Shown here one piece after another: positions 43,369 to 52,446 of a DNA stretch of 64,000 bases. The DNA lies in NCBI RefSeq assembly GCF_001294645.1, contig NZ_CP011868.1:1178001-1242000 (forward strand), read 5' to 3'. The notes beneath the pieces were generated by a model. It ran no database searches, was not told where the DNA came from, and saw only the letters and a list, made by a program, of their open reading frames with translations. The stretch is from Pseudonocardia sp. HH130629-09 (lineage in GTDB: Bacteria > Actinomycetota > Actinomycetes > Mycobacteriales > Pseudonocardiaceae). The position numbers and the translations under genes were made by a program. The stretch's first letter is position 1, and every line of letters begins with the position of its first letter.

Positions 43369-43408
43369 CGTCTACCTCCCGACGTCGTGGACGCCCGCTG
43401 CAGCGCTC

Positions 43409-43424
43409 ATACCCCCCAGGGTAT
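43409..43424. promoter_or_regulatory. CsoR-like copper operator
   Basis: ATACCC (43409-43414) and GGGTAT (43419-43424) form an inverted repeat around CCCA, 40 bases upstream of the copper ATPase start. GC-rich TACCC/GGGTA repeats are typical CsoR/RicR sites. No csoR gene is in the window. Confidence 0.55.
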
Positions 43425-43483
43425 TCCCCCGGGGCGGTTCCCGCGGGGTACGGTCGCGGTCGTCCCGCGGGGACACCACGGAG

Positions 43484-43729
43484 GTGGTCGGGGTGGTCAG
43501 GGTCGAGGGGCACTGGCGCAACCGCAGCTGGGTCGCCGCGCACTACCGGCACCCGATGCGGCCCGGCGCCGACCAGACGGTGCTCGTCCTGCCGCCCGCC
43601 TGGTCGGTGTGCATCGACCTGTCCGCGCACGGCGGACCGTTCCCCGCCGAGCCGGTGGACGGTCGCCCCCGCGCCACCGCTGCCCGCACCCCGGCCGCCC
43701 GCCGAGCAGTGAGGCGGCAGGATGGTGCG
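43484..43729 (+). other. possible small basic ORF upstream of, and in frame with, the cupin
   Basis: An open frame from GTG 43484 encodes VEGHWRNRSWVAAHYRHPMRPG, seen as GHWRNRSW and AHYRHP. Short proteins with this xGHWRxxSWVxxHYR pattern are known in actinobacteria. The frame runs on into the cupin without a stop. It may be a separate reading of the same frame, a real N-terminal extension, or chance. It is part of the 361-base gap after the copper ATPase start. Confidence 0.35.
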
Positions 43730-44104
43730 GTGCCGAAGCTGATCGAGAACGCGAGCCGGGTCACCGCCGCCGGGACCCCGCCCAAGACCATCGACGAGTA
43801 CGTGGGCCGGGTGAACTCCGGCGACGACGCGGTGTCGGTCGCCCACATGCGCAGCCCGTCCGGCTGGGCCGAGCCCGGCCAGACCCCGGAGTTCGACGAG
43901 TACACCCTGGTCCTGCGCGGCGCGCTGCGCGTCGAGTACGACGGCGGCGAGCTCACCGTCGCCGCCGGCCAGGCCGTGCACACCGCCCCGGGGGAGTGGG
44001 TGCGCTACAGCTCGCCCGGTCCGGAGGGGGCGGAGTACGTGGCCGTCTGCCTGCCCGCCTTCGAGATCGGTGCCGCGCACCGCGACGACGAGGCCGGGAG
44101 CTGA
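43730..44104 (+). CDS. cupin-domain protein
   Basis: The protein has 124 residues from GTG 43730. A single cupin barrel is seen with EFDEYTLVLRGALRVEYDGGELTVAAGQAVHTAPGEWVRY, including the Glu in the first motif (EFDEYTLV) and His (QAVHTAPGE) in the second. Such small cupins bind a metal and can be isomerases, dioxygenases or sensors. No partner gene points to a substrate. The frame can be extended upstream to 43484. Confidence 0.75.
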   Translation: MPKLIENASRVTAAGTPPKTIDEYVGRVNSGDDAVSVAHMRSPSGWAEPGQTPEFDEYTLVLRGALRVEYDGGELTVAAGQAVHTAPGEWVRYSSPGPEGAEYVAVCLPAFEIGAAHRDDEAGS

Positions 44105-44142
44105 CCGCCCCGGCCGGAGCCGCGATCCGGTACACCGGGGAG

Positions 44143-44583
44143 GTGACGAACCGGACAACAGCACTCGCCGCACTCGCCGCCGCCGCGCTCGTCCTGTCCG
44201 GCTGCGGTGCGGCCGACGATCCCGGCGGCGATCCCGACGGCGCGGCGGGCCGCGACGTCCCGCGCGCCGCCGCGGCCTCCGACCTCACCGGCGTGCGCTG
44301 GCTGCCCGCCGACGGCGCTGCGCAGGGCCGCGCGTTCGCCGAGTTCGCCCCGGACGGCACCTGGGCCGGCTCGGACGGCTGCAACGGGCAGAGCGGCGAG
44401 TGGACCCTCGGCGGCGACGGCGCCCTGCGCGCGACGGCGGGCCCCAGCACCCTGATCGGCTGCGAGAACGTGCCGGTCGCGCGCTGGGTCTCCGGGGCCG
44501 TCCGCGTCGAGACCGACGGTGCCGCCCTGCTCCTGCATCCCGCGGCGGGCGAGCCCGTCCGCCTGGTCCCCGCGCCCCGCTGA
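44143..44583 (+). CDS. META-domain lipoprotein
   Basis: The protein has 146 residues. The signal peptide ends in the lipobox ALVLSGC (Cys about residue 20). The mature META (HslJ-like) domain includes LTGVRWLPADG, FAPDGTWAGSDGCNGQSGEW and STLIGCENVP. These are typical of surface-anchored HslJ-type proteins linked to heat or drug stress. GTG start with GGGGAG upstream. A long hairpin repeat lies downstream. Confidence 0.85.
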   Translation: MTNRTTALAALAAAALVLSGCGAADDPGGDPDGAAGRDVPRAAAASDLTGVRWLPADGAAQGRAFAEFAPDGTWAGSDGCNGQSGEWTLGGDGALRATAGPSTLIGCENVPVARWVSGAVRVETDGAALLLHPAAGEPVRLVPAPR

Positions 44584-44621
44584 CGCCCCGCCCCGCCCCC
44601 ACCTCGCCGACACGGCACCCC

Positions 44622-44685
44622 GGCCGACGCCGAGTCGCACGTTTCCGCCCCGTGCAGGGCGGAAACGTGCAGCTCGACGCCGGCC
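44622..44685. repeat. long imperfect palindrome with perfect 14-bp core arms
   Basis: GCACGTTTCCGCCC (44637-44650) and GGGCGGAAACGTGC (44657-44670) pair perfectly around CGTGCA. The arms extend outward with GGCCGACGCCGAG against CTCGACGCCGGCC (two mismatches), giving about 30 bp per arm. It lies between the convergent META lipoprotein and esterase genes. It may act as a bidirectional terminator and looks like a dispersed REP-type element. Confidence 0.6.
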
Positions 44686-44718
44686 GCGACCGTCGAACGC
44701 CGCGGGACCGGGACGGGG

Positions 44719-45495
44719 TCAGCGGGGGAGCGGCAGCCAGTCCAGGACGTCGCGGATCCGGGCCTCCCAGTAGCCCCACTCGTGCTCGCCGGGGCCGAAC
44801 GAGGAGGTCACGGCCACCCCGGCGGCCCTGGCCCGCTCCGCGAACCGCACCGACTGCGGGTGCAGCGGGTCCTCGGTCCCGGCACACACGTACAGGGCGG
44901 GCGCCGCTCCCGGGTCGAGTCGGTCGAGCAGCGCGAACAGGTCGGCGTCGCTCCCGGCCACCGGGGCGCCGTCGAAGATCCGTTCCCAGATCCGGGGGTC
45001 CTCCTCGCGCGGCGGACCCGCGGCCAGCGCGGCGAGGTCCAGCGCCCCGGACAGCGACGCCGCTGCCGCGAAGCGGTCCGGCTCGGACAGCGCCCAGGAC
45101 AGCGCACCGTAGCCGCCCATCGACAGCCCGGCCACGAACGTCTCCGCCGGGTCGGCCGACACCCGGAAGAACCGCGCCACCAGCGCGGGCAGCTCCTCGG
45201 TCACCCAGGTGCGGTAGCGGCCGCCGTAGGCCTGGTCGGTGTAGAAGCTGCGGTGAACCTGCGGCATCACCACGGCCAGCCCCAGCTCGTCGGCGTAGCG
45301 CTCGACGGAGGTGTAGCGGGTCCAGGCGGTGTCGTCGTCGGACAGGCCGTGCAGCAGGTAGAGCACCGGCGGCGGGGTGTCGAGGTCGCGCACGCCGCCC
45401 CCGATCCGGGTCCGCGACGGCTGGGGCAGCAGCACCGTGACCGAGGTGGCCAGTCCGAGGGAGTCGGCGACGACGTCGCAGCGCAGCCGGGCCAT
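44719..45495 (-). CDS. esterase family protein (esterase D / antigen 85-like fold)
   Basis: The protein has 258 residues from ATG 45495. The alpha/beta hydrolase nucleophile motif is AGLSMGGYGALSWAL (Ser about residue 120). The Asp region is CAGTEDPLHPQ and the His is in GEHEWGYWE. LYLLHGLSDDDTAWTR is the oxyanion region. Relatives hydrolyse acyl esters such as S-formylglutathione or trehalose esters; the substrate here is unknown. A TTG at 45531 would add 12 codons. It is divergent from the glycosyltransferase. Confidence 0.85.
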   Translation of the reverse strand: MARLRCDVVADSLGLATSVTVLLPQPSRTRIGGGVRDLDTPPPVLYLLHGLSDDDTAWTRYTSVERYADELGLAVVMPQVHRSFYTDQAYGGRYRTWVTEELPALVARFFRVSADPAETFVAGLSMGGYGALSWALSEPDRFAAAASLSGALDLAALAAGPPREEDPRIWERIFDGAPVAGSDADLFALLDRLDPGAAPALYVCAGTEDPLHPQSVRFAERARAAGVAVTSSFGPGEHEWGYWEARIRDVLDWLPLPR

Positions 45496-45542
45496 CCGGC
45501 GATACTCGTCGGCGCGTCCCGGGCCGGTCAAGGCACACTCGG

Positions 45543-46757
45543 GTGGTGCACGTCCTCATGTCGACCACCGCCGCGCACGGCCACGTCCACCCGAACCTGC
45601 CGGTGATGGCCGAGCTGGTCGCACGTGGCCACCGCGTCACCTACCCGGTCCCCGAGCGGTTCGCCGAGGCCGTCGCCGCGACCGGGGCGACCCCGCTGCG
45701 GATCCGCACCGACCTGCCCGACCCGGCGAAGGGCGAGCAGTGGCCCGACGGCGGCGTCGCGGCGATGCGGCTGTTCTCCGCCGAGGCCCGCTCCGCCTAC
45801 GAGCAGATCGCCGACGCGCTGCAGTACGAGCACCCCGACGTCGTCTGCTACGACGGCTCCGGCTGGGCCGGGCACGCCTTCTCCCGGGTCCGCGGCATCC
45901 CGCGGGTCGAACTGGCCCCGCACATGGTGGCCTGGGACGGCTTCGAGACCGACATGGCAGAGGCCTTCGCGTTCCTGGAGAACCCGGAGGGTCTCGCCTG
46001 GCGGGCCGAGCTGGACGCCTGGCTCGACGAGGTCGGCGCGGGCGTCGGGAACCGGGAGTTGCTCGGCCGGCCGGACCGCTCGGTGGTGCTGATCCCGGAG
46101 GCGATGCAGCCCGAGCTCGTCCGGGTCGACCGCGACCGCTACACCTTCGTCGGCCCGGTCATCGGCGACCGCTCCCACCAGGGGCTGTGGCCCAAGCCGA
46201 AGGCCCCGTTGCTGCTGGTGTCGCTCGGCTCGGCCTACACCGACCGACCCGCGTTCTGGCGGGACTGCATCGAGGCCATGACCGGCACCGGCTGGCAGAC
46301 CGTGCTCGCCACCGGCCCGCACGTCTCCCCGGCCGACCTCGGCGCGATCCCCGACGACGTCACCGTCCGGCAGTGGGTGCCGCAGCTGGCGGTGCTGGCG
46401 CACGCGTCGGCGTTCGTCACCCACGCCGGGATGGGCGGCTGCACCGAGGGTCTCTGGCACGGGGTGCCGATGGTCGCCGTGCCGCAGGCCGTGGACCAGT
46501 TCGGGAACGCCGACCGGATCGCCGCGCTGGGGGTGGGGGAGCACCTGCCCGCCGACGCGGTCACCCCGGAGAGCCTGCGCGACGCGGTGCTGCGGGTGTC
46601 GTCGTCGGAGGAGGTCGCTCGCCGCTGCGCCGAGGAGAAGGCGACCGCCCGTGCTGCCGGCGGGGCCGCGGCGGCAGCGGACGTCATCGAGGGGCTGGTG
46701 CCGTCCGCACGGTGCGCGACCTGCGCGCTCGTCGGAGGTTGTGGCGGTCGCGGCTGA
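45543..46757 (+). CDS. MGT-family glycosyltransferase (macrolide-glucosylating type)
   Basis: The protein has 404 residues of the GT-B fold. The donor-binding C-terminal signature is ASAFVTHAGMGGCTEGLWHGVPMVAVPQAVDQFGNADRI, seen as THAGMGGCTEGLWHGVPMV and DQFGNA. The N-terminal HGHVHPNLPVMAELVARGHRV segment is also typical. MGT proteins transfer glucose to macrolides or other lipophilic acceptors, often for self-protection. The gene stands alone, without a biosynthetic cluster. GTG start. Confidence 0.9.
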   Translation: MVHVLMSTTAAHGHVHPNLPVMAELVARGHRVTYPVPERFAEAVAATGATPLRIRTDLPDPAKGEQWPDGGVAAMRLFSAEARSAYEQIADALQYEHPDVVCYDGSGWAGHAFSRVRGIPRVELAPHMVAWDGFETDMAEAFAFLENPEGLAWRAELDAWLDEVGAGVGNRELLGRPDRSVVLIPEAMQPELVRVDRDRYTFVGPVIGDRSHQGLWPKPKAPLLLVSLGSAYTDRPAFWRDCIEAMTGTGWQTVLATGPHVSPADLGAIPDDVTVRQWVPQLAVLAHASAFVTHAGMGGCTEGLWHGVPMVAVPQAVDQFGNADRIAALGVGEHLPADAVTPESLRDAVLRVSSSEEVARRCAEEKATARAAGGAAAAADVIEGLVPSARCATCALVGGCGGRG

Positions 46758-46875
46758 GACGTCCGTTTCTCGTTGATCCGTTCGGGCTACCGTCGGGCGT
46801 GGCGATTGTGGACGCAGCGTCGCCGGTGGCACGGTCTGGCTCTCGGTCGGGGGGCGGGCGCGTGCGCCCGGAGAG

Positions 46876-48405
46876 GTGGAGCCGGTGCGCAGGACGATCA
46901 TCACGCTGCTCGTCGCCGTGGGGGTGACGCTCGGGACCGCCGGTCCCGCCGTCGCCGCGCCGGCGGCACCCGCGCCGCCCCCGCCGGGGGCGGGCATCGT
47001 CTGGGGCGCGTGCACCAGCCCGTCGCTGCAGCAGGCCAAGGCCGAGTGCGGTTTCCTGAAGGTCCCGCTGGACCACGCGAAGCCCGCCGGCAAGAAGATC
47101 GAGATCGCGGTCTCGCGGATCCGGCACACCGTCCCGCAGGCGCAGTACCAGGGCGTCGTGCTCGTGAACCCGGGCGGACCGGGCGGCCCCGGGCTGGGCC
47201 TGTCCCGGCTCGGCGCCGCCGTCCCGAAGAACGCCGGCGCCGCCTACGACTGGATCGGCTTCGACCCGCGCGGGGTCGGCACCAGCCGGCCCGCGCTCAG
47301 CTGCGACCCCGACTACGGCGGCTACGCGCGCCCGGACTACCGGCCGGAGAACGGCGCCGAGAAGGCGTGGCTGCCGAAGGCCAAGGCCTACGCCCAGGCC
47401 TGCGGGAAGGCCGGCGGCGAGCTGCTCGCGCACCTGCGCACCGAGGACACCGTCCGTGACATGGACCTGATCCGCCAGGCGCTCGGCGCGAAGCAGATCA
47501 ACTACTACGGCTTCTCCTACGGCACGCTGCTCGGCCAGGTCTACGCGACGATGTTCCCGGACAAGGTCCGCCGGATGGTCCTCGACGGCGTCGTCGACCC
47601 CCGCGACTGGTGGTACCGGGCCAACCTGAACCAGGACGTCGCGTTCCAGCGCAACATCGAGACCTTCTTCGACTGGGTCGCCAAGAACGACGCCGTCTAC
47701 CACCTCGGCAACACCGGTGACGCCGTCGAGAAGCGCTTCTACGCGCTCTACGACGAGTTCCGGAGGGCCCCGCTGGGTGGGAAGATCGGCTCCTCGGAGT
47801 GGACCGACATCTTCCTGCGGGCCGGCTACAACGTGGCGGAGTACACCTCCGTTGCCGACGCGTTCGTCGCGGGGGCGAAGAAGGACGCCGCGAAGCTCAA
47901 GGCCGCTTTCGACCAGGCTGGCTCGCCGACCGACGACAACAACTACGCCGTCTACCTCGCCACCCAGTGCACCGACGCCCCGTTCCCGCGCGACTGGGCC
48001 ACCTGGAAGCGCGACAACACCGCCACCGACCGGAAGGCGCCGTTCGAGACCTGGGGCAACGCCTGGTACAACGCGCCCTGCCGGGAGTGGCCGGTGAAGC
48101 CAAGGCCCGCCCCGAAGGTCGCCGGGACGCTGAAGACCGGTCCGCTGCTGATCTCCGAGACCTACGACGGAGCCACCCCCTACGCCGGTGCGCTGCAGGC
48201 CCGGCGGTCCTTCCCCGGCTCGTCGCTGATCGAGGGCGTCGGGGGCCACACCCACTCGTCGTCGCTGTCGGGGATCGCCTGCACCGACGACGCGGTCGCC
48301 GACTACCTGCTCACCGGCGTGCTGCCGAAGCGGACCGGCGGGGACCGGTCGGACAAGCAGTGCCCGCCGCTGCCGCCGCCGTCCCCGACGACCGCGGGCA
48401 GCTGA
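46876..48405 (+). CDS. secreted tripeptidyl aminopeptidase-like hydrolase (S33/TAP)
   Basis: The protein has 509 residues. The N-terminal signal peptide (RRTIITLLVAVGVTLGTAGP with AVAAPA cleavage) directs export. The catalytic Ser is in GFSYGTLLGQVYA (about residue 217). NPGGPGGPG and DPRGVGTSRP are family motifs. The C-terminal TAP-like domain holds the Asp (SETYDGATPY) and His (VGGHTHSS). It removes N-terminal tripeptides from peptides outside the cell. The second GTG at 46885 is also possible. Confidence 0.9.
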   Translation: MEPVRRTIITLLVAVGVTLGTAGPAVAAPAAPAPPPPGAGIVWGACTSPSLQQAKAECGFLKVPLDHAKPAGKKIEIAVSRIRHTVPQAQYQGVVLVNPGGPGGPGLGLSRLGAAVPKNAGAAYDWIGFDPRGVGTSRPALSCDPDYGGYARPDYRPENGAEKAWLPKAKAYAQACGKAGGELLAHLRTEDTVRDMDLIRQALGAKQINYYGFSYGTLLGQVYATMFPDKVRRMVLDGVVDPRDWWYRANLNQDVAFQRNIETFFDWVAKNDAVYHLGNTGDAVEKRFYALYDEFRRAPLGGKIGSSEWTDIFLRAGYNVAEYTSVADAFVAGAKKDAAKLKAAFDQAGSPTDDNNYAVYLATQCTDAPFPRDWATWKRDNTATDRKAPFETWGNAWYNAPCREWPVKPRPAPKVAGTLKTGPLLISETYDGATPYAGALQARRSFPGSSLIEGVGGHTHSSSLSGIACTDDAVADYLLTGVLPKRTGGDRSDKQCPPLPPPSPTTAGS

Positions 48406-48412
48406 GCGGGGC

Positions 48413-49435
48413 TCAGCCGGCGAGCAGCACGAGCGCCAGCGGCACCGGGACGGCGACCAGCGCCAGCAGCACCGCGTTCGCCACCCGGTACTCCCGCAGC
48501 ACGGCGACGAACTCGCGCAGCACCGCGCTGGGCCAGTAGTAGCCGGCGGTCGGCGCCCCGACGGCCTGGGCGTCGATGCCCAGCCGCCGGGCCAGCAGCG
48601 CGGCCCGCAACGCGTGGTAGTTGCTGGTCACGATGACCCCGGGGCCGTCGCCGACCAGCGCCGAGCTGAACCGCAGGTTCTCCTCGGTGGTCCGCGAGCC
48701 GGTCTCCGCGGTCAGCACCGCCGGGTCGGCGCCGTGCGCCGCGGCCCAGCGGGCCATCGCCTCGCCCTCGGCGAGCCGCTCGTCGTCGCCCTTGCCGCCG
48801 GACAGCACCAGCCGCCCCGCGCGACGCCGGGCCAGCTCGTCCATCCCGGTCGCGATCCGCGACGCCAGCAGCGGTGGCACCTCGCTGCCGTGCAGCCCGG
48901 AGCCGAGCACGACCACCCAGTCCGCGGGCCGGTCGCGCACCAGCCACCGGTAGAGCCACGCGTAGCCGAGGAACGCGGCGAACTGGAACGCCAGGAACGC
49001 CGCCGCGAGCAGGCAGGCCAGCCACAGCGCGCGCAGTACGAGCGAGTCCAGCGCCAGCACCGGCCAGACGGCGACGAGCAGGCCGATGATCGCCAGGCCG
49101 GTGAGCAGTGACAGCGAGTTGCCGAGCGAGAGGCGCTCCCGGCGGAGCATGACCGCGCCGTTGAGGACGCAGAACACCGCGAACACCAGCGTGATCAGTG
49201 GCGACAGCACCACGGCGAGCACGAGCGCGCCGAACACCGGGTTGCCGCTCGACCCGGCGATCGAGAGCACCCACCCGAGGAGCACCGCCGTGGCGAGCAG
49301 CCAGTAGGCGTTGCCCAGTCGCCGGGGATCGCGCCGGATCCGCCGCACGGTGACCACCGTGACGACGACCGCGGCGACGACGGGCAGCACGACCGCGAGG
49401 ACGGTCACGAGCAGGAGGAGGTTCGACTCGGACAT
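48413..49435 (-). CDS. YdcF-family membrane protein (DUF218)
   Basis: The protein has 340 residues. About five N-terminal membrane helices (residues 5-170) precede a YdcF/SanA domain with VVLGSGLHGSEVPPLLASRI, LSGGKGDDE, EGEAM, GSRTTEENL and TSNYHALRA. Such proteins are thought to act in envelope or cell wall processes; the reaction is unknown. Start ATG 49435 was chosen because the upstream frame is low-complexity Arg. Confidence 0.88.
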   Translation of the reverse strand: MSESNLLLLVTVLAVVLPVVAAVVVTVVTVRRIRRDPRRLGNAYWLLATAVLLGWVLSIAGSSGNPVFGALVLAVVLSPLITLVFAVFCVLNGAVMLRRERLSLGNSLSLLTGLAIIGLLVAVWPVLALDSLVLRALWLACLLAAAFLAFQFAAFLGYAWLYRWLVRDRPADWVVVLGSGLHGSEVPPLLASRIATGMDELARRRAGRLVLSGGKGDDERLAEGEAMARWAAAHGADPAVLTAETGSRTTEENLRFSSALVGDGPGVIVTSNYHALRAALLARRLGIDAQAVGAPTAGYYWPSAVLREFVAVLREYRVANAVLLALVAVPVPLALVLLAG

Positions 49436-49581
49436 CGACGTCGATCCTCGTCGCCGCCGCGCGGACCGGCCCCGGGCGGTGCGGACGGCCACCCGGTCGT
49501 GGCGGTCGGTGGTCGCGCCGGCGCGCCGAACACCGGGTCCGGCGACGGCGCCGCCCGGCGGTCGGGGAGGATGACCACACT

Positions 49582-51006
49582 GTGTCATCCCTCTTCGCCC
49601 CCACCGTCCGGGTGCCCGGTGGCCGCTTCAAACCGGACCCACCGGTCCCGGCACGCGACGTCGCGCGCGCCGACCGCCGGGTCCGCCGTGCGTCGGGGGT
49701 GCTCGCCGCCCTGGCGGTGCTGCTCGTCGTCGCCTGGTGGGTCGACGGCGGCGGCCCCGTCGGGCTGCTGGAGGGCGGCACCAGCGCGGTCGCCGAGACC
49801 GGACGGCTCTGTGGGCTGCTGGCGTCGCTGCTGCTGCTCGGGCAGGTGCTGCTCGCCGCCCGGATCCCGCTGCTGGAGCACGCGTTCGGCCAGCGGCACC
49901 TCATCGCGCTGCACCGCGGGACCGGCATCGCCTCGTTCGCCGGGGTGCTGGCGCACGTCGGTTGCGCGAGCTGGGCGCACGGCCCCGCCGGCGCCGGTCG
50001 TGTCCCCGCCGGCTTCTGGGAGCTGACCTGGACCTGGCCCGGGATGGCGGTCGCCTCGCTCGGGACCGTCCTGGTGGTGCTGGTCGTCGTGACCAGCGCG
50101 CGGTGGATCCGCACGCGGCTGCGCTACGAGTGGTGGCACCTGCTGCACCTGTGGGGCTACGCCGGGGTGTTCCTCGCGCTGCCGCACCAGCTGTGGGCGG
50201 GTCGGGAGTTCACCACCTCGCCGTCGCGGACGGTGTTCTGGTGGGGGCTGTGGATCGCCGCGGTGCTCGCCGTCGCGGTCTGGCGGGTCGCGGTCCCGGT
50301 GGTGCGGTCGCGCCGGCACCGGATCACCGTCGCCGCGGTGCTGCCCGAGGGCGACGGCAGCGTGTCGGTGCACATGACCGGCGAACGGCTGCGCGAGCTC
50401 GGCGCCTCGGCCGGGCAGTTCTTCGTCTGGCGGTTCCGGTCCGGGCGCGGCTGGCCCGCGGGCAACCCGTACTCGCTGTCGGCGCCGCCGACGGCCCGCT
50501 CGCTCCGGATCACCGTCAAGCAGCTCGGCGACGGGAGCGCCGCCGTCCCGAACCTGCGGCAGGGCACCCGGGTCCACATCGAGGGCCCCTACGGCAGGCT
50601 CACCCCGCGCACCCGGACCAGCCCGCGGGTCGCGCTGATCGGTGCCGGCGTCGGGATGACCCCGTTGCGGGCGCTGGCGGAGAAGTTCCTCAACGAGTCC
50701 GCGGACGTCGTGGTGGTGCACCGCTTCACCCGCGAGCCGCTGTTCGCCCGGGAGTTCACCCGCCTCGCCCGGGAGCGGAAGCTGCACGTCGTGACCTCGC
50801 CCGGGCCACGCCGTCGGTCGGGGTCGTGGTTCGGCGCCGACGCGCGCCGCGCGGACGACCTCGCCGCGCTCCGGGCCCGGATCCCGGACATCGCGGTGCG
50901 CGAGGTGTACGTGTGCGGGCCCGGCCGGTGGACCGCGATGGTCCGGCGCACCGTCCTCGCCGCCGGGGTGCCGGAGCGTCGCGTGCACGTGGAGAACTTC
51001 GGCTGA
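49582..51006 (+). CDS. ferric reductase-like transmembrane oxidoreductase (FAD/NAD(P)H)
   Basis: The protein has 474 residues. Residues 40-245 hold about six helices with haem-ligand-type His (LHRGTGIASF, VLAHVGC, WWHLLHLWGY, LPHQLW). The C-terminus is a ferredoxin-reductase module: FAD motif NPYSLSAPP (RxYSxx-like) and NAD motif GAGVGMTPLRALAE, ending in YVCGP. It moves electrons from NAD(P)H across the membrane to ferric iron or another acceptor. It is convergent with boxB, so a role as electron donor to BoxB is only a guess. GTG start. Confidence 0.85.
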   Translation: MSSLFAPTVRVPGGRFKPDPPVPARDVARADRRVRRASGVLAALAVLLVVAWWVDGGGPVGLLEGGTSAVAETGRLCGLLASLLLLGQVLLAARIPLLEHAFGQRHLIALHRGTGIASFAGVLAHVGCASWAHGPAGAGRVPAGFWELTWTWPGMAVASLGTVLVVLVVVTSARWIRTRLRYEWWHLLHLWGYAGVFLALPHQLWAGREFTTSPSRTVFWWGLWIAAVLAVAVWRVAVPVVRSRRHRITVAAVLPEGDGSVSVHMTGERLRELGASAGQFFVWRFRSGRGWPAGNPYSLSAPPTARSLRITVKQLGDGSAAVPNLRQGTRVHIEGPYGRLTPRTRTSPRVALIGAGVGMTPLRALAEKFLNESADVVVVHRFTREPLFAREFTRLARERKLHVVTSPGPRRRSGSWFGADARRADDLAALRARIPDIAVREVYVCGPGRWTAMVRRTVLAAGVPERRVHVENFG

Positions 51007-51030
51007 CGGGCGGTCCGGGAGCCCCCGGGG

Positions 51031-52443
<1,413 letters not shown>

Positions 52444-52446
52444 GGC

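Noticed and set aside
45543..46757. Biosynthetic cluster around the macrolide-type glycosyltransferase
   Set aside because: No polyketide synthase, NRPS or tailoring gene is nearby; the neighbours are an esterase and a peptidase.
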